Shown here in pieces: positions 23,956 through 34,526 of a stretch of 64,000 nucleotides of DNA. This stretch comes from Amborella trichopoda (taxonomy: Eukaryota > Streptophyta > Magnoliopsida > Amborellales > Amborellaceae). The stretch covers positions 5,707,356-5,771,355 of the forward strand of contig NW_006499563.1 in assembly GCF_000471905.2 (NCBI RefSeq), read 5' to 3'. The translations under genes and the position numbers were made by a program. The number at the start of each line of letters is the position of its first letter. Position 1 is the stretch's first letter. The notes beneath the pieces were generated by a model. The model saw only the letters and a list, made by a program, of their open reading frames with translations. It searched no databases and was not told where the DNA came from.

Positions 23956-24935
23956 ACACAGTCTCTCTTTAAAATTTGATATAGTTTACTTTCTCTTTCT
24001 TAAACTTCAAATTTTAAGATAGTCTCTATCACTAAAAATTTTTAGATTTGGGTAGTTTCTCTCTCTAAAATTGGATCTAGTTTCACTCTTTAAAATTTGA
24101 TATAGTTTCGCTCTCTAAAATTTTATAATACTTTTTTTCTAAAACTTAAAATTTGAGATAGTTTCTCTCTTTAAAAATTTCAGATAATTTCTCTTTCTAA
24201 AATTTGATCCTGTTTCTGTCTTTAAAATTTTAATATTTTTCTCTCTAAAACTTTATATTTGACCTAGTTTCCCTCTCTAAAACTTTATATTTGACCTAGT
24301 TTCTCTCTCTAAAATTTTAAGATAGTTTATCTCTCTAAAAATTTCAAGTAGTTTCTCTCTCTAAAATTTGATATAGTTTTTTTTAAAATTTTGGGATAGT
24401 TTATTTATTTAAAACTTAAAATTTGAGATACTTTCTCTCCATAAAATTTTTGATATAGTTTATATCTCTAAAATTTTTCAAATAATTTCTCTTTAAAATT
24501 TGATTTGTTGCTCTCTTTAATGTTTTAAGATACTTTTTCTCTATCTAAAAATTCAAATTGGATATAGTTCTGATCCTTTCTAAAATTCTTGAAATAGTTT
24601 ATGTCTAAAAAATTCAAGTAGTTTTTCTCTTTAGAATTTGATATATTTTATCTCTTTAAAATTTTAAGATACGTTATTTTTCTAAAATTTATAATTTGAT
24701 ATAATTTCTCTCTCTCAGGTAATTTCTCTCTAAAATGTGATATAGTTTCTCTTTAAATTTTAAGATATTTTCTCTCTCTAAAATTCAAATTTTGATTTAG
24801 TTTCTCTATCTAAAAACATGAGATAGTTTCTCTCTCTAAATTTTTTAGTAGTTTCTCTCTCTAAAATTTGAAATAATTCTATTTTTAAAATTTTAAAATA
24901 CTTTCTCTATCTAAAATTTAAATTTGAGGTGGTTT
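23956..24935. repeat. AT/CT-rich minisatellite of about 22-26-bp units
   Basis: The motif TTTCTCTCTCTAAAATTTGA followed by TATAGT, or its variant with TTTTAAGATAG, recurs about 40 times over nearly 1 kb, with variable spacing. Every unit pairs a CTCTCT tract with an AAAATTT tract. Confidence 0.85.
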
Positions 24936-25652
24936 CTCTCACTTGTTTGTGTCGGATATTTTTGCATAAGTACTTTAATTTAATAAAGTTGGCAGTTTGG
25001 TGTTTAAAAATAGTACATTCACAAGTTGTATTCTATCTTCTATGCTTACACAAAACAATGTTTTGAATAATTCAATTTTTTTCTTGTATACCCATTTATC
25101 CAAAAAGTTAGGGGACATATTTTTATGCAGGATAATCTGGATATACAAAACATTTTAGATACCCGAATATCCAAGCCAACGCTTAGTAATCAAGATTGAG
25201 ACAGATGTGACTTTGCAATAAATGTGACTTTGCAATAAATGCATTTATAAAGCAGGTGTGTGCCCTGCAGCATCACCCACGTATGTAAATATTGTCTAAT
25301 GAGTTACTCTATGAACACTTTTTACATTTGATCCATCAAGAAAACCTTGTTAAAAGTACTTCATGCATCTAAAATTTAGGGATCTACATTTGAATAAGTA
25401 TTTTAAAAGAAAAATAATTAAAATTTAAGTTTTTCCTGAAAATTTTGTGGTGTGGAATCACCTATAAAAAGAACATAAATCATCTGGTATACTACATTAT
25501 TTCTATTGGTTGGTTCAAGTACACGTTATGAGATTTGGTGACTGGACAATCCAAACCTAAGAGCCAAGCTCTCGCTAGCCATAATCTTTTTTTTGTGAGT
25601 TAATGGATGATTTTATGATTAAAACAACCGTTCTCATGATGAATACCGTTTA
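24936..25652. other. Unassigned AT-rich sequence
   Basis: Nothing is recognised apart from a 17-bp tandem doublet (GTGACTTTGCAATAAAT, near 25208-25241). Confidence 0.3.
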
Positions 25653-25734
25653 CTTTGATCAGTCTCCATCTTGGTTTTTGTGAGTTAACATTCACAATAA
25701 AGCAATATTAAGTTTTTGGTTTTTGTTTTGGTGA

Positions 25735-25985
25735 ATAATTTCTTGATTTAGTTGCTTTTTTATTTTGGTTAATAATTTTTTGATTTCTTGGTTTGTGCTT
25801 TGGTGAATAATTTTTTGACTTTATTTGGTGAATAATTTCTTGATTTTTTGTGTTTGTACTTTGGTGAATAATTTCTTGTGTTTGGGTGAATAATTTATTG
25901 ATTTTCTTTGTTTTAATTTTGGTGAATAGTTTTTTTATTTTTTTGGGTTGTGTTTTCGTAATAATTTATTGATTTCTTTTTAAAA
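25735..25985. repeat. Minisatellite with TTTGGTGAATAATTTCTTGA core
   Basis: About eight degenerate copies, 25-40 bases apart, within duplication unit 1. The homologous array is at 27893-28190. Confidence 0.75.
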
Positions 25986-26285
25986 AAAGTTTTGGTCATT
26001 AATTAATTAATTTATTAGCGTGAGTCTAAGCTTCCTAACTTCATGATTTCCTTAAAAACTGGCGTGAATGCACAGTCAATATGAATTGGTTGACTTTCTA
26101 GAAACTTCCTTATCTTCTTGATTTTTTAAGAAATTTTTGATATTAACTAGAAATCATACGTAAACAACACAACTTCATAATTTCCTTAAAAAATGGCGTG
26201 AAGCACAATCAATATGAATTGGTTGATTTTCTATAAACTTCCTTATCTTCTTGATATTCTAAGAAATTTTTTATATTAATTAGAA

Positions 26286-27194
26286 GAAAAAAGTTTATAC
26301 AAGGATTCTACCTTATAATAATGTAGAACTACAGATGCCCCACAAAAGGGAAAGGTTTCCATACTTCGCCTACATAATAGAAGATCTATGCTTCGCCTAT
26401 CATTCAATCGTCCAATTTTGATCAAGAGAGTCATTCACCATTTGATCATAGATTCGATGTCTCAAAGTATTATATTTTTAGTTTTTTTTATACAAATTGT
26501 ATGAATATGAAATTTGGTACGTGCAATCTTCTCATTGGGCGCACTTATAAAAAATATTAAAAATAATTTTTTGATAAAATATAATGGCAAAAATATCCCT
26601 TGAAACTTTCAAGAGTATTTTGATCATTTTATTTCATTGAAAATATTTTTTTATATTTTTTGCTAGTGTGAGTTTAATAGAGGATTAGACGTCCAAATTT
26701 TGGTGTTAAAATAGTTTATAGAAAAAAATTAAAAACAAAATAGTATAAAGACATGATATTGTGATTGGGGCAATCTTAGCTTTCCCTTCATAATAGACGG
26801 TTGGATAAGAAAAGTGTATAAGTTTTATGCTGTAGGGGAAGCATAAAAAGCTTGTCCTCTTCAATTATCCACGGAAAAGGTAGTTTTAATGTTGAAAACC
26901 TTTGATTGATCATCTCGACATCGAGATGTATGATTATGAAAATTAAAAAGATTTTAGATCTCAGAAATAATGCATTTTGCAACATATTATATACACTGTC
27001 CATTTTCAAAATTTTCATATGTTTATGGATCTACTTGATGTTAACCATTTTTTAAATTTTAAATTTTATAATTAGATATAATAGATTTTGAAATAATCAT
27101 AAAAACATTTTAGGTCAAAATTATATACCATGTTAAAATTTGAAGGTGCACCTTTATCTCTACACCTACGGATGCTTCTATGCAAATTGCACCC
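26286..27194. mobile_element. 909-bp insertion with 9-bp target duplication
   Basis: Unit 2 of the tandem duplication is continuous at this point (near 28512), whereas unit 1 is interrupted by 909 bases flanked by TAATTAGAA (26277-26285 and 27195-27203). A 9-bp duplication is typical of Mutator-like DNA transposons. Terminal inverted repeats are not evident, and no transposase is encoded, so it would be non-autonomous. Part of it (26880-27130) resembles 33640-33875. Confidence 0.6.
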
Positions 27195-27831
27195 TAATTA
27201 GAAATCATACGTCAACAACACGCGGAATCAAGCTCGTGACGAGACAGTATATTTCATACGGATACTAGAGAGAGATGAGATTGACCGTTGGATTTGGATT
27301 TCTTAGTTTCTTTTTTGTTGATTGTTATCCTTAGAAGATTAGGGCACCTATTTAAATAGGTCGAAGAGCCTTTCTACTCATTAAAAAAGGTATTTTTCCA
27401 AGTATGCTTTTGTCTTTGTACTCTGTTTGCTTTTCTTAGAAAGTGGGAATAGAGAGAATTGCTTTTCTTCAACTTATTTACTTCTATTCTCTCTCTCTGG
27501 ACTGTCTCAATTTCTTTCGCTGGCATCCACCTTGGTTTTTATGGATCAAGTGAAATTTCTCATATTAGGAGTCTTAGTTTCTTGATTTTTTCTTCTTTGG
27601 TGAGTAAATTTTTGTCTTAATTTGTTGGCATTCTTCTTTGGTGATTTTGTTTTTTTTGTTTCCTGCCTATTTTTTGGTAGTGAAGGTTGAGTAAATCTAA
27701 GCTTTCTGGGCTGTTTCCTTTCTCAATTCGTTGTTAGAAGATAGTATGAATTGAAAAATCTAGAGAGAAAGTGAAAAGAAATGTAGAGATAGAAAGAGAA
27801 GACTATAGAAAGCAAAGGAATATGAATTTTT

Positions 27832-29040
27832 CTTTGATCCGTCTCCATCTTTGTTTTTGTTAGTTGTCATTCCCATGATAGCAATATTAATTTTTTGGTT
27901 TTGGTTTTGGTGAATAACTTCTTGATTTCTTTTTTTTCTTGGTGAATAATTTCTTGATTTTCTTGGTTCGTGCTTTGGTGAATAATTTCTTGACATTATT
28001 TGGTGAATAATTTCTTGATCTTTTGGTTTGGGCTTTGGTGAATAATTTCTTGATTTTCTTGGTTTTTAATTTGGTCAATAATTTATTGATTTTCTTGGGT
28101 TGTGTTTTGGTGAATAATTTTTTAAATTTCTTTGTTTTTATTTTGGTGAATAGTTTCTTGATTTTCTTGGGTTGTGTTTTCATAATAATTTATTGATTTC
28201 TTATTTTTCTTTTAATTTTTTTTGGTAATTAATTAATTTATTTATTACCGTGGGTCTCAGCTTCTTAAACTTCATGATTTCCTTAAAAAATGGCGTGAAT
28301 GCACAATCAATATGAACTGGTTGATTTTCTTGAAACATTCTTATCTTCTTGATTTTCTAACAAATTTTTTATATTAATCAGAAATCATACGTAAAACAAC
28401 ACAACTTCATGATTTTCTTAGAAAATGGCGTGAATGCACAATCAATAATGAATTGGTTCATTTTCCAGAAACTTCCTAATCTTCTTGATTTTCTAAGAAA
28501 TTTTTTATATTAATTTGAAATCATACGTAAACAACACGTGGATTCAAGCTTGAGATAAGACACTCTATTTCTTGCGGATACTAGAGAGAGAGGAGATTGA
28601 CCGTTGGATTTCGATCTCTTAGTTCCTTATTTGCTGATTTTTTCCTTAGAAGATTAGGGCACCTATTTATATATGTAGAAGAGCCTTTCCAAGGTAGTTT
28701 TCTAGTCTTTGTACTCTGTTTGCTTTTCTATGAGAGAAGGAACAGAGAGAATTGTTTTTCTTCAACTTATTTACTTCTATTCTTTCTTTAGAGAGAGAGA
28801 CTGTCTCAATTTCTTTTTTGGTGAGTGATTTTTTCTCTTAGTTTGTTGTTTACTTCTTTGGTGATTTTTTTTTTTTAGTTTCCTGCCAGTATTTTGGCAG
28901 TGAAGTTTTGAGTAAAATCTAAGCTTTCTGGACTGTTTCCTTTCTCAATTCATTGTTACAAGATAGTGTGAATTGCACATCTAGAGAGAGTGAAGAGAGA
29001 TGTAGAGATAGAAAGAGAAGACTATAGAAAGCAAAGGAAA
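27832..29040. repeat. Tandem duplication, unit 2 (uninterrupted)
   Basis: It matches unit 1 (25653-27831) from the CTTTGATC start to the GACTATAGAAAGCAAAGGA end. It directly abuts unit 1 and shows the uninterrupted form of the insertion site (TTAATTTGAAATCATACG near 28511-28528). Confidence 0.8.
27893..28190. repeat. Minisatellite with TTTGGTGAATAATTTCTTGA core
   Basis: About nine degenerate units within duplication unit 2. The lysine-rich minus-strand frame here is a translation of the repeat. Confidence 0.75.
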
Positions 29041-30060
29041 TACTGTTGGCTTAGAAATGTCATGAACAAGACTTAAATATCACAACCCACAACCGATCTC
29101 TGAATCCGATGCACCATATTTTCATCAAACAATTGTGATAAAATAAACAAATTACGACCAAAGGAGAAAAAACAACAAACCCGATGCATGAGACAAGATG
29201 TTTTCTACGCTGATTCCTTTTGACCTTGAATTAATAAAACAAAAAAAACCAAAAAAGCAGTTTATGGAGAAAAAGCCCAAAATCTTTACTAGATTACTGA
29301 ATAAAAAAAAAACAAGGAACACCAAAAGCTAATGAACTTTGATACTAAAATTGAAATCGTTTAACAAATCCTTTGTATAGATTTCTCATTGTATATTTGA
29401 TAAAATAATTTTAAAAAAAGGATGCTCTTTTGTGGTTTTGGGTTTTCTTTTTATATTTCACGGTTGTATTAGAAACAATTTAGAAAAGACCATGCACCCC
29501 TTATCGTTTGATCTTGGGGTTTCCCATCCATTTTTTTTTTTTTCTCCTTCTTTCCTTTTAATAATGCCCTCTAGTGGAAGAAATTAATTGCTTATACCAA
29601 TATAGTATAATTAATCGGGCATACCAATATAGTATCTTTTATGGGCCTTTTAATAATGCCCTCTAGTGGAAGAAATTAATTGCTTATACCAATATAGTAT
29701 AATTAATCGGGCATACCAATATAGTATCTTTTATGGGCATAAAAATTACCATCAATTGATTATGATACAAATATCGTTTATATTTGTTGACTACATCTTT
29801 GTTTTTCTGTTAAGTGCTGCATTGCCTTCTTTTTTTTTCTCACCTAAATGTGAAATCCTATGCCATTGTACAACTTTTATTGTTTCCCTACCTACCCTCT
29901 CTCTCTCGGAGTTGCCTTCCGTGAAGTTTTCCCACCCCACCAAAGAGGAACTATTTCTTTCTTATTTTTGTTTTTTGTTCTGTATCAAGTGAAATCAATG
30001 TCAAATTGTTGCAACACCCTTCCCTGAACTAATTTTTTAATATAACGCAGACAAAGCAGC
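29041..30060. other. Unassigned AT-rich sequence upstream of the CPL3 pseudogene
   Basis: No gene is recognised. It includes the 92-bp exact duplication (29554-29737) and a CT-rich stretch near 29880-29920. ATAACGCAG just before 30050 could be read as a splice acceptor, but no upstream exon is recognised. Confidence 0.35.
29554..29737. repeat. Exact 92-bp tandem duplication
   Basis: 29554-29645 and 29646-29737 are identical by eye, starting CCTTTTAATAATGCCCTCTA and ending TCTTTTATGGG. Each copy holds ATACCAATATAGTAT-like words twice. The lack of divergence contrasts with the decayed repeats around it. Confidence 0.95.
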
Positions 30061-31863
30061 ATGGCTCATCTCCAGAAGTCTGGACCAACTGTGATTGTGA
30101 GTAACAATATTCATAGTTTGAATTCTACAATTTCAATACAAGTCAAGGAAGCTATTCCAGAAGGGAACTCGATTTTTGGGTGAAATCCATGGAGAAGTAG
30201 CGATCCGAGGCTTATTGATCTTGGTAATGTGAAACTTATACTTAATGGTGGCATCTTAAGTAGTCGAAAGACCAAGGTTGTTGAGGAGGCTGTGCATGAT
30301 GGTCATAGCCTGAAACGGCAGAGAGGCTTGTCGTATGGTGGGCAAGGGATGCATGGCTGGTTCGACAAAAACACTCTTGGTAATTTGCCAAGTTCGAAGG
30401 AAAAAAAGGTGGAAATCGGTGATTCTATGAAGGAGAGACAAGTAAAACCAAAAGATGGTGCGGTTTTGGGTTCAGATATGAAATTTGATAGTAATATCAA
30501 TGCAAATGTCTCAACTGCTGTTAGGCCAGGCTCAAGCAATAGGGGCGATGCCATGTTACCCAATTTGGGAAACATAACCTCATTGCCAGATTTGATAAAG
30601 GATATTGTTACAAACCCAAATATGATTCTTCAATTATTCCAGAGGGACCAACAAAGATTAGGGGCTCTTCAGAAGCATGTTAATCCATTGCCACAGAATC
30701 TTTCCTCTTCAAGCTCTACTTTTACAATGATGCAATTGAGTACTGGGGCTCCATTATCCATGAGGTCTATGAAAGAAGTTGTGGGGAAATCCCGAATGAA
30801 ACTCCGTGATCCTCGACGAATTCTTCACACCAATTTGATTCCAACAAATGTGAGCTCTACACCACAACCTAAACCAAGTGGAACTGAACCATCAACTGCA
30901 GTGGGTTCTTTAGAGTTTGAGAACCCTGTCTTAGAAGTCTTGGATGATAAGCAGAGGCAAGCAATCAAGAAGGAAAGGGCAAGAAGGATTGAGGAGCATA
31001 ACAAAATGTTTTCTGCCCAGAAGCTTAGCCTTGTTTTGGATCTTGACCATACTCTTCTTAATTCTGCAAAGTTCATTGAAGTCGACCAAAATCATGATCA
31101 GATTTTAAAAAAGACAGAGAAGCAAGACCGGCTCAAGCCTCGCCGTCACCTCTACCGCTTTCCACATATGGGGATGTGGACCAAGTTGTGACCGGTGATT
31201 TGGAATTTTCTTGAGAGGGCTAGTAACTTTATGAGTTGCACATTTGCACAATGGCAAATAAGGCGTACGCTACTGAGATGGCAAAGGTGTTGGATCCCAC
31301 TGGGTCATTATTTAAAGGGCGTGTTATCTCAAAGGGTGACGATGGTGAGAGATTGCCAAAAAGTAAGGATATAGATGCGGTATTAGGGATGGAATCTGCA
31401 ATTGTTATCATTGATGATTCTGTCAAGGTCTGGCCCCATCACAAGCACAATTTGATCATTGTTGAAAGGTATACATATTTTCCCTGTAGCAGACGTTAGT
31501 TTGGACTTCATGGGCCATCTCTTCTCGAGATTGACCACGATGAAAGGCCCGAGGATGACTCATTTGCTTCATCTTAGGCAGCTATTGAAAAGATACACCT
31601 GAGCTTCTTCTCTAATCGATCCCTGAATGAGGTAGATGTGAGAGATATTCTTGCGTCTGAGAAGGCAAAGATATTAAAAGGGTGCAAAGTGGTGTTTAGT
31701 AGGGTCTTTCATGTTCGGCTCACAAACCCTCACCTTCACTCACTTTGGCAATGTGCTGAGCAATTTCGCGTAATTTGCAGTAACCAGATTAATGATGAGG
31801 TCACTCATGTTGTGGCTATTTCTCTTGGAACAAATAAGGTTAACTAGGCTATGTCTACTGGTA
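30061..31863 (+). pseudogene. CPL3: Processed pseudogene of RNA polymerase II CTD phosphatase-like 3
   Basis: The conceptual product follows plant CPL3: a variable N-terminal part (SIQVKEAIPEGNS, LKRQRGLSYGGQG), KLRDPRRILH near 30800, and ARRIEEHNKMFSAQKLSLVL. The FCP1 phosphatase domain follows with the catalytic DLDHT motif (VLDLDHTLLNSAKF, about 31033-31075), RFPHMGMWTKL, MANKAYATEMAKVLDPTGSL and VERYTYFPCSRR. Last is the start of a BRCT domain (CKVVFSRVF, DEVTHVVAISLGT). In-frame stops are at about 30181, 31189, 31497, 31576 and 31847, and there is a frameshift near 31215-31235. It is intronless, shorter than plant CPL3 between the two conserved parts, and ends inside BRCT. CPL3 normally dephosphorylates the polymerase II C-terminal domain in the nucleus; this copy cannot encode it. 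Confidence 0.88.
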
Positions 31864-34244
31864 GCGCTGGCAATTGAGCCTCCCCCCAAAGTAGCACTAG
31901 CAATGGACCCGGACTCAACGACCAGACTTTACTTGGGTCCGAGTATGGGTCCAAAAAAATGGACCCGGTGGTTTGGGACCCGATGTGAATAGACTTAACA
32001 CATGCCGTTAATTTTGGTGAGATGCTTTGATCTAGATCTTAAAAATAATCTTTTTCCCTTTCCAAAATTTTTAGATGATTTATTATCTTTAAATGGATGA
32101 TGTTAAAAAAGGAAAACAAAATATTTTGAATTCATAAAGGCCTACATCATGAAATTCACCAAATGGATGATCTAGATGTATTGTTGGAGGGACCCATTTT
32201 AACCATGTCTAAGGTGCAAGTTGAAATTTATTCTTTTGGGGTTGAGTATTGGATGAAGAGAGGGTGTGTGTAATTTTTGGGGTCATACAAAAACTTAAAA
32301 AATGGGTTTGCCAAAAGTGTCACAGTTGCTAGATTTATAAATAGTGCATGTATAAAAGTAATAAGAGATCAAAAAATAAGTTTTTAAAGATGATAAGAAA
32401 TAGATACGACAGTTTGAACTCCAGGGTGTTTGGCGGGACATGCAACAATCATTACAATAAGAAATGTTTAAAAATACTAAAAATATTTAAATTATAAATA
32501 CAGCCATAAATTTAATTTTAAATATTAAAAATTAGATTTTTAAATCAGCATTCCGTTTTGGTCATAAAGACAATATTATTAGTTTTAATTATTTTAGAGT
32601 TTGTACTAAAAATATTTGATAGCTTGTTGGGTCTTAATATTTTTGAAAGAATGTGAAATCACTCAAATTGTAAATCTTCTTTAAAAATTTAAAAAATTAA
32701 AATATGGTCTTCTATTACCTAGATCAATAGAAAACTCAAAATAATTTTTGTGAAATTTTAGAATTGTTATAAGGAACCTGAAAAATTACCGTATGACTAT
32801 TTTTTAAAACATGAAAATGTCACAAAGAAAATTAAGTTTCTATAGTTTACTAGTTCTTTAAAAAGAGAGAAGATAAGTCAGTTAACATTCAATTGGAATA
32901 TCGGACCAACCCATACAAAGAGGGATCCGATGTTCAAATCATCGGACCGCTATACACTTAAGAAAAAGGAGTCAAAGTATGGGCCAGAACATCTGACTGC
33001 CCCATACAAAAGGGTTATTTGATGTTGCAAATGGCGCATGTCTGACATCATCGTATCCATCAGACAATGTTAAAAAAATTGAACCGGCCTTGAAAACAAG
33101 TAAACTGGCCTAACGAAGCAAATCCTGGCAGATCCAAAGAGTATTTAAAAATAAAAAATATAAAAATTATATTTAATGCATGATTAAACAAAGCACATCC
33201 AAGTGAAGGTGAAAAGTGAAAAAATGGATTTTAAAAAATCAACTTCTAACTGGTGCTATTATTGATTTTTTAAAAAAAATATATAGGAAAACGTAAAAAA
33301 TAAGTATTCATAGCTAAAATACTTTCCAATTTTTTCCAAAATGATGAAAAACTTTCAAAACCACATTACAAACAAATCTCTTTTTTTTTTTTTTGGGATT
33401 GTGTTTGTAGTTGATGGCTCGAAGACCACTTCTTTTGTTTGAATTTCTTCTTTTTTTAGACAATTTAGAATATAGAGGGCAATGGTATAATGGACTGTAA
33501 ATGTTAGATTTATCAACTATGCATATTCATTTGTCTAAAAAAATTATTTTTCATGATGGCTTAAATAAGGGAAACGTTCATATAAGTGCAAGGCTCTACA
33601 CAATAAAATTAGAGTTCCCTTCAAACTTTTCACTAGAAGAGGTTGTTTTGATGCTCAAATATTATCAAATTGATCATCTTGACATCATGATGCATGAACA
33701 TGAGAGAAAATGGATTTCAATTTTTGGAAGTAGTGCATCATGTAAAGCATTTTTGGACCGACAATTTTCAAGTTCTCCTAAAACTATTCAATCTACACTA
33801 TTTTTTAAACTTAAAATTTTATAATTAGAGATGAAAATATATTTTAAGGCATTTCTTTGATACTATTTTAAGGTGCGCTTTACTTTGATTGTTTAGAGCC
33901 TCAACTGTATACAAACGTGTCCAATAAGTAATGATGCATGTTTAATTATGACTAAAAGAAGTGAGGTACTTTTGTCATCTTTTATTGAGGTATAATAGAA
34001 GTTTTTACTGAATAACAAGTGCATTGTACTAATAGATTTTCAATGCACATATTTCCAAAATACCATTATAAATTGAAATTATATGGTATGAGACTATTTA
34101 TACTTTATAAAAGGAGGTCACAATCACTCATAGACATTAGATGTCAAATTGGATGGTTTGGGGATATGTCACAAAGGTCAATATTTCTTTTTGTTGTTTG
34201 AAACTTTGAGTCTAGTTAATGGGATGCTCACAAAAACCCTGTTT
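31864..34244. other. Unassigned AT-rich sequence
   Basis: No gene or complete element is seen. 31890-31990 repeats GGACCCGG-type words. 32905-33010 has two related stretches around CGGACCAACCCATACAAAG and CTGACTGCCCCATACAAAAG. 33630-33880 is a dispersed repeat. The 107-aa frame at 33501-33824 overlaps that repeat and has no recognisable family. Confidence 0.35.
33630..33880. repeat. Dispersed repeat shared with the 909-bp insertion
   Basis: TTGATCATCTTGACATCATG, then TTTTTTAAACTTAAAATTTT and ATAATTAGAGATGAAAATA, align in order with 26905-27085 (TTGATCATCTCGACATCGAG, TTTTTTAAATTTTAAATTTT, ATAATTAGATATAATAG). It may be a second, decayed member of the transposon family inserted at 26286. Confidence 0.45.
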
Positions 34245-34506
34245 AAAATATCCCCCGTCCAAACCATGATGACAAGCAACCGGAGGGCTTCGTAATTGTT
34301 CTAAGAGGGCTATCCGCTCGGGCGTGTCCCCGAACCCCCCAAGCGGCCTAAAGAGTGTATGTGCTCCAGTCACAAAATCTCTCTCACCATCGGCACCTAT
34401 CCGCAAGAAGGAGGGCCCACGCGTGCCACGCCCCAGACCTCTATGGATGTTCGAGAGAGGGTTTCTGCCTCCTGACCTGAGGGAAACCAGGACCCCACCG
34501 ACATCA
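34245..34506 (+). mobile_element. Family-2 (Tat-lineage) 5' LTR, last ~260 bp only
   Basis: It matches the end of the family-2 3' LTR (about 45060-45250 joined to 63931-63993): AAATCTCTCTCACCATCGGC, then GTTCGAGAGAGGGTTTCTGC and GAAACCAGGACCCCACCGAC. It ends ACATCA two bases before the PBS. The left end is lost into AT-rich DNA, so about 85% of the LTR is missing. Confidence 0.75.
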
Positions 34507-34508
34507 AC

Positions 34509-34526
34509 TGGCAACTCCACTGGGGA
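34509..34526 (+). other. Primer-binding site of family 2
   Basis: TGGCAACTCCACTGGGGA is the tRNA-Arg-type PBS used by Ogre/Tat elements, with a single difference from the form TGGCGACTCCACTGGGGA. Confidence 0.8.

Larger units (their letters stand above)
25653..27831. repeat. Tandem duplication, unit 1 (interrupted)
   Basis: Without the insertion at 26286-27194 and one copy of its 9-bp flank, this unit is about 1.26 kb and matches 27832-29040 throughout. In order the features are a CTTTGATCAGTCTCCATCTT start, a GGTGAATAATTTCTTGATTT minisatellite, two copies of a ~130-bp block containing GGCGTGAATGCACA, then ACACG...GAGATTGACCGTTGGATTT. It ends GACTATAGAAAGCAAAGGA. The second half has a TATTTAAATAGG box and CT-rich leader-like sequence, so it may once have held a promoter; that is inference. 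Confidence 0.8.

Noticed and set aside
27887..28183. 98-codon minus-strand ORF, lysine-rich (KKIKKLFTK repeats)
   Set aside because: It is a translation of the TTTGGTGAATAATTTCTTGA minisatellite, with no start context or neighbours.
33501..33824. 107-codon plus-strand ORF
   Set aside because: It has no family resemblance and overlaps a dispersed AT-rich repeat; the matching part at 26880-27130 is not open in this frame.
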